A model generated the notes under the pieces. The model was not told where the DNA came from. It did not search any database and worked only from the letters and a program-made list of their open reading frames with translations. Of a stretch of 64,000 nucleotides of DNA, positions 36,399 to 47,835 are shown in pieces. Positions within the stretch are counted from its first letter, which is position 1; each line of letters starts with the position of its first letter. The translations under genes and the position numbers were made by a program. The stretch is from Zonotrichia leucophrys gambelii (lineage: Eukaryota > Chordata > Aves > Passeriformes > Passerellidae): NCBI RefSeq assembly GCF_028769735.1, contig NC_088172.1, positions 89,362,451 through 89,426,450 on the forward strand. Reading direction: 5' to 3'.

Positions 36399-36973
36399 TG
36401 AACTGGTTTGATGGCAAACCAGCAGGAGGAATTAACTCTGCACAAATATATTGTGAAAGATGCCAAGTCAGAACTACAATTTAATAGGAAAATTACAATA
36501 AAGGCAACAGAAACAGTGGCTTATACTAACAAAATCAAAGTATGGTCCAACACCCTGTTGGTCACAGTGGTGGCAGCAGTCCTGTTGGAGTGATGGATGT
36601 GGTCCTGTTGAAGCGGTGATTCTGGAGAACGGTCTGGTCCTTTTCTGGAGGTGCAGTGGCGGTTATTGAGAGCTCTTCTGCTCTGGGAATTCCGTGGTGG
36701 TATTGTGGTGTCCCAAGCCCCAGATTATATACAGGTAGGAATGTTTGCTTCCTCTCCCAGGGCAGGGCATCTCACAATGGGATGATTCAATTTTATGAGA
36801 AAATCTGGGAAGCCTTGATGGCCCATTAGCAGAGATGGTCCTCCCAGGTTGGCTGCTGCTTGTCCAGAGGGAGTTATCAGGGCTGAGTCATACAGAAGGT
36901 AAAGAATACTGGTCCCCAGCTCATGTAGATGGCAGTAGAATATGTACTTTTAGTTACATTGTAACCCAAGACG
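36399..36973 (-). mobile_element. Solo LTR related to the 31195 element
   Basis: 575 bp flanked by perfect CCTCA (36394-36398 and 36974-36978). On the minus strand it has a TATA box (TATATAA) at 36725-36731. The terminal TG on that strand has become CG. It lies in an intron of the inferred minus-strand gene. Confidence 0.8.
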
Positions 36974-37643
36974 CCTCATTTGCTTTGACCTTCATGAAGC
37001 TTTCTGAGCTGGCATTTATGCATACCCTAACCTCTTTTAGTAGCTAAGAGAATTTTAACCCTTCTTGCTGAAATAGGCAAAGGAAGGTCAGATCTTCAGC
37101 ACAGTGAATGCTCTCCTTATTTCCATATCTCTATACCAACTATTTCAATCAGCCAGGCCCTCCTACAGCATTCCTAATCACTGCTGCGTGTTCAGAGTCA
37201 AAGCATATTGATGTCAGAATCTGAAGGTAATTTAAGTTGGAGAGAAGTAAAGAATTTTAAAAGACCAAAATAATGATAAGGGGTTAAATACCGTATTATT
37301 GTAATTTTATGGAGTGCACGCATAGGCACTGTAAGAATCCCTTTGCCTTTGGAAAGGATTGTAACTGGCTTTAACATTACAAGGATTTGCTTAGTCTTCC
37401 CTCAAAGTGTGGAAAAATCCTAAAAATTTCCTGACTTATATTGCAAATTAATTCTGCAAATACTACTCTACAGGCTAGTTCTCCCTATGCTTCTACTCTC
37501 TTAATTTTACTCAAGGAATAGCAGTAGCAGCTGAGGACAGAACACTGCTGTTCTCTGCCAGCGAAGTGTTCACCATTCCTGCCAGCAGCAGTGAGTATGC
37601 CAAGACAAATGGGATCCAGCTGTTTTAACACACACCCACAAAC

Positions 37644-37711
37644 CAGCTGGATAGGGCACTGCAAGTGGAGTGGCAGATCCAGAAACTTTTGTTCTCTAGA
37701 TATTTCTAAAT
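37644..37711 (-). CDS. Possible short exon of unrecognised minus-strand gene
   Basis: A 68-bp segment with acceptor ATTCCAAG and a weak donor CTG|GTTTGT. Phases (in 1, out 0) fit both neighbours, and the peptide (LEISREQKFLDLPLHLQ) looks coding-like. The donor is poor at +3 to +5, so the boundary may be wrong. Confidence 0.35.
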
Positions 37712-38219
37712 CTTGGAATAAGTCATGGAGAAGAGGCAAATGTTGTTAGGTACCCCAGTTTGTCTGACAATTTGGAGCTTGGCAGAAACCCGCATGACTA
37801 AAAGCTACAATCAGCAGCTTGGCATTGGACCATCCAGTCATTACATCTAGGCCCATCAGACACTATTCCTGTGAGAAAGCTATGGGCACTGTAGAAGGCC
37901 ATAGAGTCTTTTATGATGCAAATTTCAAAGTCACCAGAAATTTTAATTGAAGAAAACTTCTGTTGCAGGTCATCTGCCTCAATGGGGTTCCAGGTCTTCA
38001 GGCTGATTTGTGGTCTGTCCCATTTCCATCATACACAAACTTTTCAATTGTCCACACTCATGTCCTGTGCAATACACCTACTAACAAATCACCCTTTAAT
38101 ATTAGTGATGGTTAAACAACTTTCTGTCTACCTGCTCCCAACAAAAGCAGATGACTGAATTTCTTCCATGTATTCAGATTTTTTGGCTGCCTGGCTCCAA
38201 TGAAGCCTTTTACAGTCAC

Positions 38220-38382
38220 CTATAATTTTGCTTGTTTGGCAGTCCAGAGGACAGATGTGTGCTAATGTCTTTACAAATACATTGATGTGTGAAGGTATGG
38301 CTGTTACATCTTTGAAATGGGTCTTAATGTCTCTGCTGACTTTGGGCAGCAGGTTTGTTAGAGAGTCCAGACATCTGGGCTC
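38220..38382 (-). CDS. Inferred internal exon of unrecognised minus-strand gene
   Basis: Acceptor CTTATCTCTTTCAG precedes 54 open codons. The donor is ATAG|GTGACT. Incoming phase 0 matches the donor of the exon at 42053, and outgoing phase 1 matches the next candidate at 37644. The peptide is helical in character (LDSLTNLLPKVSRDIKTHF). Open frame continues past the donor, so the left edge rests on the splice site and phase alone. Confidence 0.5.
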
Positions 38383-39398
38383 CTGAAAGAGATAAGGTGG
38401 TCTGCACAAGGCTAGACTTCGGGATAAAACAGTAGGTTCAGGGGGGATATGTGATAGGTGGTTTGGGACTTTAGGATAAAAGGAGGCTGCACCCTCCCAA
38501 ACCCTGAGAGAGAAAAGTCTGTGGGCATGTGCCCTGGTGGACTCTCGCTTTATTCGAATGAAGGACTCCTCTGTCTCCTTTTTAGACATATACCTCTGGT
38601 GTTTGTGGATTTTCCTCACAATTACAATAGCTGCCATTCTGCTTTTGGGTTTTTTAATTGACTGAATGGCTGCTGAAAACATTATTAGCTTAAGTTCTTT
38701 GCCTGATAAAAAGCATAAGATGAAACTTTGAAATGCATAGTTTGCTTTTTTTTCTCCCCCCTAAATAAAAATAATTTGCTGTCAATACTCTTTCCCCAAA
38801 AGAAAAGAAAGCCCAACAAAGAATTTAGATCTTGCGATAAATAAGTAATGAAGTAGTTTACTCTCACAATTAAAGGGCAAATATTATGTATATGCTAAAA
38901 GAAGTTTTATAAATTTATAGTTATGTTTCCCCCTTTTGCATTGTTCTCATGGGATGGCTGGGGAAGCTAGGGCATTTGGGAGGGTCAGCTCATTACTGGC
39001 AACACCTGACCTCCAATCAAGATGTCAGGAAGTGATCACCACCACTGGACAGCAAAGAAGGAGTCGATGGACAGAACTTTAGGAGGGGCCAAAGAGTTAA
39101 AAGGTGAAATATCCATTGTGGACATGAGCACCTGGTGGGAAAATCCTTTGTTCCCAGCGCCATAATATTTTCTCTATTCAGTCTTCTATTGTATTTTTGA
39201 TGAGGTTTTAATAAACCTTTTAAATTTTTTGAAAGGGAGTATAATTTCTCACAGTCTGAAATGTGAAAGCACAGCAACACATTTTGGAAAGGCATTTTTC
39301 TTACAGTGAGTAAATTAATATGAAGTGTTCTCCTGGAGTGAGTGTATTCCATGATTCTGTGTATTCTTGGATAGTGTATTCCACGACCATCTGATTTG

Positions 39399-40030
39399 TG
39401 CCCAAAAAATGGTTATTGTATCTTTAAGGCCAGGGACCAGTGTGTGTGGGGCCAAGGAGTGCATTTTGAAGCATCACTGCCCCAGGTATTTCATGTCTCT
39501 GGGCAACGTGTGCTTTGCTTGACTGAAGTTTTTTTTTTGGCCCAAGCTTTTCCTTGCCTTGGTGCACAGAGGCTGCAGTGACGAGCCTTAAACGGCCCTG
39601 AGGTGAACAGAGCAGCTGCTGTGTAGGAGATTTGGAACTCTGCGCAGGCAGGAGCAAAGCGGCACCTCTCTGGTCCAAAGCCCTGCAAGCTGGGCCAAGA
39701 AAACACACTGGGCCTTCAGCCCAGCTGTTTCTGTAGAGCCCTGCCATGGGGAGGAGATCAACACTGGCCTTACATCTTTTTTTTTTACACCTTTTTTTTT
39801 ACATCTACAAAGGTTTTTTTCCTTTCCTTGAGAGAAAGGCCCCATCTTGTACCATGTGCTGTGAGCGGGTATTTGTCTGGCCTTTTGGGTCTTTTTCCCA
39901 AGTGTTCACACGTGGGGTAAGGTCTGACAGCTTAATATCTAACAGTTATTTGCCTTTTTTTTTCCAATGGCTTGTGAGCATTCTGTTTCTTAATAAAGCA
40001 TTGGAGCATTGGGGTTTTTTTTCATTTTCA
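39399..40030 (+). mobile_element. Probable solo LTR
   Basis: A 632-bp segment opens TGCCCAAAAAATGG, ends TTTTCATTTTCA, has AATAAA at about 39991, and is flanked by TTTG (39395-39398 and 40031-40034). Four matching bases are weak evidence, so the edges are provisional. Confidence 0.4.
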
Positions 40031-40842
40031 TTTGTTGGTATTCCTTTCCTATTGGTGGAAAGGGATTATTAGAATCCTGTAGAAGAGATGACACTCATTC
40101 CAATGTCCTCATTTAAATTGTCTCTTAAACTCAGACAAGTGTAAAATTCAGAACAGAATTTGGCCCAAGTCACTAGCTCCTGTTTGCTCAGTTTTCTCCT
40201 GGGGACAGCTGTAGCTCTCCTGTCAGCCAAATTCCTACAGCTCTTTTGCAAACGACTAATTTAATTTCTATGGTATTTTTAAAAGTTTCATGTGAAGCTT
40301 TTAAAAAGAATAATCAGAGGTTTGGAGGGCTTTGGGGGAAGATTATCTTATGTGTGGACAATACAGTTGAACCATATTCTTCTAGATCCATATGTCCTTG
40401 TGTCACATTTTCAGCCCTGACTTTTTATTCATGTCGTTGCTGTCTTCTCCAATAATTGTTCTAGAATTACGTTGTCAAATCATTGGCATTTACGTCAGAG
40501 AATCTCATCAACTTATCATGCTACCAGGGGTTGAACAATGTTTCCTCTAAAAGTATCCTGTCATTGCTTCACAGCTCATTTTAGGCTCATTGCAGAAGTC
40601 ACTCATAGTTCCCTTAAGAAATTTCTTTCAAGAGCTATTTCAATAGAAAAATATCATTTGCAGCTTTGAAGGGCCATGAAGAACTTAAAGAAAACAGCTT
40701 ATGCAAACTTCCTTCCACAGTCTTTCAAAAGAAAAAGCAGTTACTTCTGCATATTGTGGGAACTGAACTCAATCTCAAGGACAGAATGCTGTGTTATTAT
40801 CCCAGGCAAAATAATTTTAGAGGGAAAAATATCTGAAATATT

Positions 40843-41250
40843 TAGAATCATACAATCAATTTCCTGAGTTGGAAAGGATCCACAGGGATTTTCAAAATCC
40901 CAGATCCTGGCTCTGCACCTCAGTCCCAACAATCCAACCCTGTGCCTGAGAGTGCTGTCCAAATGCTCCTTGAACTCTGTCAGTCTTGGTGCTGTAACCA
41001 CTTCCCTGGGGAACCTGTTGCAGTGTCCAACCAACCTCTTGAGTGAAACTCCTGATATCCTATTTAAACTCCTCCTAACACAACTTCAGGCTATTCTCTA
41101 GGGCCTTGTCACTGGACACAGAGATCAGTGCCTTCCCCTCACAGGAAGTTGTAACTGCAATGAGGTCTTCCCTCAGTCTCCTCCAGGCTGAAGAGATCAA
41201 GTGGTCTCAGCTGCTCCTCACGTAGCTTCCCCTCCAGACCCTTCACCACC
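40843..41250 (-). repeat. CR1 LINE 3' portion
   Basis: Starts AGAATCATACAATC...GAGTTGGAAAGGATC and continues with CR1 3'-end text in reverse (AACCTGTTGCAGTG, CTTCCCTCAGTCTCCTCCAGGCTGAA). 5'-truncated, as usual for CR1. Confidence 0.85.
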
Positions 41251-41333
41251 TGCTATGGTGCCAAACTATTAGAAAATAAATGTTAAATCAATTTCAATGC
41301 TTGCTTCTGGTATACGATCCAGGAATTGCCAAG

Positions 41334-41975
41334 TGTCCTGGGTTGATTATATGATGCTTTTATCCCCAATCATCTTGTTCTGTTTATGTTGAATAATAAG
41401 TTTTGCACCTTTAAGCCTTATTACAGAGAGTGAAGTGGGCAGAGAAGAAGCGGCAGTTTGTTTTCAGACATTGCACTCGCTCCTCCACGTTCCTGCTCCT
41501 GACTGTGTTGTCTGCGGATGGACAGACAGCAGGACAGAGCTCTCCTTTGCTTTTAGTTAGTGTTAGCTAGCTGAGGCAAAGAAGTTCCCCGGACTGTGGT
41601 TTTTTCCCTTTTCTTTGGACCTCTTGAAACTGCTCTGGACTGAACATCCAGGGGAGCACCGGCAGCTGCAGCTGTGGTCCACCGGGCTGGGCCTGGCCTG
41701 CGACACTTCCAGCACTGGAGGGACTGATCAGAGACTGAGTGAGCTGAACTGCAACCCGGGGAGGGACTTTCTCAGTTTGTCATCTCTTTTGGAGCGGCAA
41801 GTTGTTTTATTGTTTGATATTGTTTAGGTTTTATTGTTTAATAAACAGTTTTTTTCTACTTTTCCCAAAGGAGATATTTTCTCCTGGACCAGTTGAGGGG
41901 AGGGGCCAATTGGATCTGCTTTCCTAGAGGAGCTCCTCTGGGGATTCTCTTCCGTATTTGCTCTGAACCAGGACA
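41334..41975 (+). mobile_element. Solo LTR, TGTCCTGG...CCAGGACA
   Basis: 642 bp flanked by perfect CCAAG (41329-41333 and 41976-41980). AATAAA lies near 41840, about 135 bases before the end. It ends 78 bp from the inferred exon 42053-42190. Confidence 0.9.
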
Positions 41976-42052
41976 CCAAGCTAAGATTTACTCACAGATT
42001 CCTGTGTTGATCAGTGTTGGTCTGATTCAGGATATCATCCAACAATTTATAC

Positions 42053-42190
42053 CTCCCTCTGTGACACTCCAGATCCAAAACTGAGATATTCCAATCCAAA
42101 AACTTCATTTGAATGTTGGTCTCTCCTAGGCATTGCAAAATTTGACTTTGTTTCACTTAAGTCACTACTCCCCAGCTCATCTCTTGTGTC
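42053..42190 (-). CDS. Inferred internal exon of unrecognised minus-strand gene
   Basis: A strong acceptor (CCATTACCCACAG) and donor (GAG|GTATAA) bound exactly 46 codons, phase 0 on both sides. The other two frames are closed. The peptide is polar and probably a disordered linker (DELGSSDLSETKSNF). A solo LTR ends 78 bp further on in the downstream intron. A missing exon must join this to the phase-2 donor at 43370. Confidence 0.5.
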
Positions 42191-43369
42191 CTGTGGGTAA
42201 TGGAAGTCAACCAGTAACCATCTGCACTCACACCAGACCAAGGGTTCCTCAGACCTCACTTATTTTCCTCCACTAGCCACTGACTTATAATGCAATTACT
42301 TAAGGTTCCATGTTATTGTTGCTGCCTTCCCAATGCAAACTGGTCAGGCTCATTTGCTCTCTAAACCCTAAACATGTAAACCTCTCAGTTTTAAATATTA
42401 CCACCACTGGAATGATCCTTGCATTTCTAAGTGAGAAAGAAGTGAAGTGTGTAAGTTAACCACAATTACCCACTGAGTAAATAGCTAAGTCAACAGAAAA
42501 GACTTCTTTTAATTCCAGTCCCAAACTTTACATATGCTTACATATGAGAACTCAGAGACTGTTGAAAATATAATTTTTGCAACCTTTAAATTCTAATACT
42601 AACAGCAGAAATAACAGCATGGCCATCTGAGTCTCTTTTCCATGCCCTTGACCAGATACTGGTCAAGACACAAGAGTAACATAATCAAGACACAGAGTAG
42701 CAGATTTTTCTAAAATTCCCCTTCCTTGTTGTGCAGACTTTGGAATTGATTTGGGAGAAATTTTTGTCTCACAGCAAAATTACATGCCAGATTACAAAAA
42801 CATCAAGAAATTTTGTATTACTGAGCTTCCTTCAAGATTTAATAATGGGGTTTTTATATATATCTTGAGACTAACTATCAATTTTCAAGCATCACAATTC
42901 TTGCACCAGAGACTTTTGTTACCTACCTATCTACCTATTTTAATACCATTCCTAAATCCAGCACATGTATATGATTTCACATTTGCTTATCATTGTAGAC
43001 ATCAGACCAGAGACCATAAGAAGCTGCTTAGAAACTAAGTACTTGACATTTTCTTGAGCCTGCAGACAATGGAATCCAAATAAAATCTACATTTTCAAAG
43101 CACACTTCTCAAAGCAAATGTTTTAGCAAGGGTGGTTTGCTAGACAAAAACTCAGGTCCATCCCAGAGAAGGAGAGAGAGATCCTAAAGAAGGTCTGGAA
43201 ATTTGTGTTTAATATACAATGGAAGTTTAGAATTTTTCTGTCATTTATGTACAGTTCCTGAAATAATCTATCAGGAATTAAGTGGTATTATGACATAGAA
43301 AATAAAATTTGACCTTTAGGAAATAGATTTAAATCTTTGATCCAGTATTGACATCTTGCAAAAACTTAC

Positions 43370-43544
43370 AGAAAATTCAAAGGTTTGGAGTTAGTCACAT
43401 ATAAAACATCTGAGTAACTCCTGAAATCCATTGCTTGATATTTACTGGAAAAGAGTAGAAATGAATCTTCTCTAAATTCTAAAACACATAACATTTTTTT
43501 TAAGACAGATCTTGTCTCTTCCTGTGGATAGGCACTGTGTGAAG
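43370..43544 (-). CDS. Inferred internal exon of unrecognised minus-strand gene
   Basis: Read on the minus strand, acceptor TCAATGTCAG is followed by 57 open codons and donor CT|GTAAGT. Incoming phase is 1 and outgoing phase 2. The peptide has ordinary globular composition (for example LEFREDSFLLFSSKYQAM and RSYSDVLYVTNS) and no low complexity. It is the most upstream exon of the series that I can support. I do not recognise the family. Confidence 0.6.
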
Positions 43545-45153
43545 CTGACATTGACAGACAGTGAGAGCTTCAATGTGGTTTTAAACACATCACTTCATAA
43601 TATAAATTTAACCACAGCAGACATTATGAGTGCTTCAAACACAAGAGCCCCTTTCCACCTCCCTCTACCCCACCCATCTTAACAATGACTCTTTTGTCTG
43701 CCAGTGTGAGTTCTAGAGAGGTTTATCATCTCTGAGTGGCTCTGGTTTTAAGACCTGTTATTGGTAGAGCTGAGGGTTCTCGATATTTTCTTGTCATCTC
43801 CTGCTGCCTTGCCAGCTGTACCTACAGACTTTCCTATGGCTGATAGAAATACAACTGAGGAGGTGCTTCCATTCCAGAGAGCAGACTTGGCACACTTCCA
43901 TCTGCCTGGTGTTAAATTTCCTGACTTAAATCTCTTTAGTCAAGTGTACAGTGGTTGGAGGATGCTGCATCTTACTGTAAAAAAATGCACACCCTGAAGA
44001 CAACAAAGTCTTCTGAGTAGCACTGGTTGGTTGAGTTTCAGAGCATGTTTTGGAATTGCCCTTTCTTAGCAGGGGACACAAGCAGGTTCCTTGTATCCTA
44101 AAGGTAGACTTTCACACCATCATGTTGGTATCTTTCTCACTGTGTGGGCTAAAACAAATTTACACGTGCTAGTTTTCTGTGGGCGTTAGCAAATAACCTC
44201 TTAATCAGCCAAACAGAACAAAACACAAGCAAAAAATGTTCCTTTGCCCAAGAAACCAATGCAGAAAGCTAAAAAAAAATCAATTTGCCCTGGCAGAAAG
44301 AGCACTGCCGTGAGTCCGTGGAGTACTAGGAAGTGGGTGACCTTTCCTCATTATCTTTCTTTAAAGGCTGTCTCAGGTTCAACAGGGGCTACAGATCATG
44401 GAGATGCAGCTGGCTCCACAAGCTGCAAAAGAAAATAGTAAAATGGTAAAGATCTCCAGTGGAGTAAAGTAATGGATCAGCTATTAGATAGAAAAGAATA
44501 TGACATGATTTCAGATTGCATTTGCGGGAGAAGTGAGAAAAAAACCTCCTGAATATCCTAATAAATCAAATATACTCATATAGCAAATATATGAGTCAGT
44601 CATCCTTTTCTCTTCCAAGTAAACTCCCTACAGCAAAATTACCTAAATTAGGGTACTGGGAAACTGTAATTTTTTTAATCTAGTGTCTGTACAAGTGCAT
44701 TTCCTGATGACTAATGACAACAAATCAGTTAATATAGAATTTCATTTTAAAAAGCCAGTTGGGCTCTGATTAAGTATTTCTTCTGGGAGAATTTTGGTCT
44801 TAAAATTCCAAGCTCATTTAAATACAAGTTTTCTCAGAATAGTGGGAAAGAGCAGGCCATGCTACTGCATCTCATGGCCTGGGAGCTAACTCCCAGTCTG
44901 GAAGGGGTGATCTCTCTTGCCTCCTTCTGCAGTCATGTGGACAGAAACACCCCCAAAGGGTCTCTCACAGCAGTTCAGTTATGCTCTGGTTCACAAACAG
45001 CATAAGATCCACTATCCTGGCCTTTGGGCATTATATGCCATGGGATGACTTTTTCCAAGGCAAGGGGAGGGGAGGGGAGATACAAATGACCTCTGAACAG
45101 CTAAATTTCTTCCTAAAAAATTCTGGAGATTGTATTCTGGCTGATTCATCCAT
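43545..45153. other. No gene recognised
   Basis: Would be upstream intron of the minus-strand gene. A strong minus-strand acceptor (TTTTCTTTTGCAG near 44425) is followed by closed frames, so no exon is called. Confidence 0.4.
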
Positions 45154-45158
45154 TATCC

Positions 45159-45698
45159 TGATTTTGGCTGGGATAGAGCTCGTTTTCATCTTAGCACCTG
45201 GTACACGGCTCTGTTTTGGATTGGGATGAGAATAATGTTGATAACACACTGTTTTGGTTGTTGCTGAGCATTGCTTGCACTAAGTCAAGGACTTCTCAGT
45301 GTCTCCTGCTCAGCCAGTGAGGAGCAGCTCAAGTGAGGGAGCACAGCCAGGACAGCTGACCAGAACTGGCCAAAGGGATATTCCATACCACAGAGCTTCA
45401 TGTCCAGTACATAAACTGGGGGCAGTTGGATGAGAGGGGCTGACCACTGCTCAATGACTGGATGGACTTTGGTCAGCAAGTGGTGAGTAGCTGAATTTCT
45501 TGGTATTTAGTTATCTATTCTTGTTGTTGTTGTTATTATATTTAAATTTGCTTCCATTATTAAACTGTTCTTAAAAAAACCCACTAGGGTTTTTTTAAAT
45601 TTTCTTTCTGATTCTTCTCCCCATCCATCTGGAAGGAAACAGGCAGTGAGTGAGTGTCTGCATGGGGCTTTTTTGCCAGCTGGAGTTAAACCATGACA
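45159..45698 (+). mobile_element. Avian ERVL-type LTR
   Basis: About 540 bp opening TGATTTTGGCTGGGATAGAG and ending GTTAAACCATGACA, a pattern familiar from avian ERVL LTRs. A TATA-like CATAAACTGG is near 45413. Flanks TATCC and TTCCC differ at two bases, consistent with an old insertion. Confidence 0.65.
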
Positions 45699-46315
45699 TT
45701 CCCAATGCTGAGAGATGTGACTTTGGGCTGAACAGCTCATTCCTCCTGAGCTAATTTTGTGGCACTGTGCCATAGCCCCTGGGTTTTTTTTAAGATCACA
45801 ATTAATGGGGTCTGATTTCAAAAGGGCCATTCCCTGCCAATTTTGGTCTCTACCAAATTGAAACAATTTATAAATAGGTCCCTTAGAAAAGGCTGGGACT
45901 TACCATGCATTTTATTTCTCAGGAGCTTTCAATTCAGGAATTGAGGGATACCTATTCCCACACAGCTCTAGCCATGCCACATTCTCCTATTGCCTCTAAT
46001 TTGTCCACAGTATTTCTAAATATTCTGGGGAAAATACCACCACTGTTTTGAACAAGGAGGTGCTAATTCATTGTGATTCCAGTAAGCAAGGCATTCAAAC
46101 TTTGTAAATTATTACCTAAAATGCCTTTTAATACAGCTAATATGACAAAAAGGAGAGCATGGATAATCTTACCTGACTCAGGTGGGACCCCTGAGCTGTA
46201 CCTTATTCAGCGGGTCTCCAAGCACATCATCCTGATGGACATCCATAGGAAGGTTTCCACACTTTAGTGTTTTGAGCTTTAACAGGATTTTCTCAAATCC
46301 TACTCATCAATCCTA

Positions 46316-46894
46316 CTACTGAAAAAAAGGATTTTTTACACAAGAACGTGTGGCTGCACTTTTAAAGACAAGAAACATGGGAGTATAATTGCCTGACAAC
46401 TGTGACCACCTGCAGAGAAAAGGGAGGGTTTTCCTCCTCACCACTACCAGTTGGTAAAGCGGTTCCCTTGGCAATGTGGAGGCTTTGTCATTCCTGCCCC
46501 AAAGTGTTACATCAGTCTGTGTATCACACCAAAAGGGAGGTGCTGAGCCCTTGGCTCTAACATTCATGCCCCTGAACTGTACTCTCAGACAAACCAGTAT
46601 CTGTCTCCTTTTGATCATAAATAACCCATATTCCACAGGGCCCTGAACAAGAGCTTGTTCTACCACTCTGCCAGCGACATGGTCAGCAGTCGGCCCTGGA
46701 GTGCCTGGGCGGACACAGATTCCACCACAAAACATGGATGGACATCTTTCTGGCATGGATTTGCTTAATCTCCACCTAGTCTGGGGAGCATGGGCATGCC
46801 TTTCATCTCCTGCCCCTTCTACAATGCTACTCTCAGACTTCAAAAATATGAGGAGGAGAAGGAAGCTGATGAAGCCCTGCACTTTTGACACCAT
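46316..46894 (-). CDS. Open frame with signal-peptide-like start, function unknown
   Basis: 192 codons from ATG to stop on the minus strand. The first 22 residues (MVSKVQGF then ISFLLLLIFL) look like a signal peptide or membrane anchor. The rest has several cysteines and no motif I recognise. A donor-like GTG|GTGAGG lies after codon 150, so part of it could be an upstream exon of the unrecognised minus-strand gene. It could equally be retroelement debris or chance. Confidence 0.25.
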   Translation of the reverse strand: MVSKVQGFISFLLLLIFLKSESSIVEGAGDERHAHAPQTRWRLSKSMPERCPSMFCGGICVRPGTPGPTADHVAGRVVEQALVQGPVEYGLFMIKRRQILVCLRVQFRGMNVRAKGSAPPFWCDTQTDVTLWGRNDKASTLPREPLYQLVVVRRKTLPFLCRWSQLSGNYTPMFLVFKSAATRSCVKNPFFQ

Positions 46895-47835
46895 ATCAGA
46901 AGTACCACAAGGCCTTTTTTATGTTAGAAATTAGGTGACACCATCTTTTCATGACTCATCCTGACACCAAGATTGTGTTTTCATGCTCTGGGTAGTTTCA
47001 AATGAAACCACCATTAAGCATTATTCTGTTCAATTAGAATTCAATAAAATCTTGGAACCATTCTGCCTGCCATGCTGAAATACCAAATTGTCAATGACAA
47101 ATAGCAACGGTAAATCCACCACAATATTCCAAAGAGGAGACATGAAGGAGCAGGATTCTGTCCACTGCAAATGCACAGAAAGTAATGATCACTGAATACC
47201 AAGAGCAGAATAAAGATGCTGCAGTGATGGTAATCACTTTGTTAACAGAGAACAGCAATGGCAAAGGAAAGTGCTGATAATTGAGCTTAAATTTGAGACT
47301 GTAGCTGGAATGAATAACACTTAATTTTTAAATTAATGCAGCATCCAATTTTTCCTACTTAGACCACCAAAGAAATTGGCAGGTTTTTGGAAGGATCTAT
47401 CTCCTACTAAGACACTTCAATTAAAAAGCTAGTTCATTTCCAAAAACATTCCACAGGTCCAAGCACCCACTAAAAGAGAAGAGAAACCAAGTGTGTCTCT
47501 GAGTAAAATCCAAAGCCAACAAAGACTGAAAATCCAAAGGAGTGACAAGCCCAAATGAGATATAGGACATATTAAGTTCCTTTTGGATATTTCTAAATTC
47601 AAAGGCTTTTGAATATGAGGTCTTTATAAACCTGTATAAACCTTGAAGAAGAGGCCAAATGCAAACTTCAGATATGGATCAGATATAGTAAAATAAGGAA
47701 TTTAAAATAGGACCACTAGAATTCTATCTGAAGCATCTAAGAAACATTTAATAGTTTCATACCAAAGATATAAGCTCTACATTAAAAAGCTTACTTGCTA
47801 TTAGGCCACGACAGCATTTTTCACAGATTATTTGT

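Noticed and set aside
40741..41034. 97-codon minus-strand frame
   Set aside because: It is CR1 3'-end sequence, not a gene.
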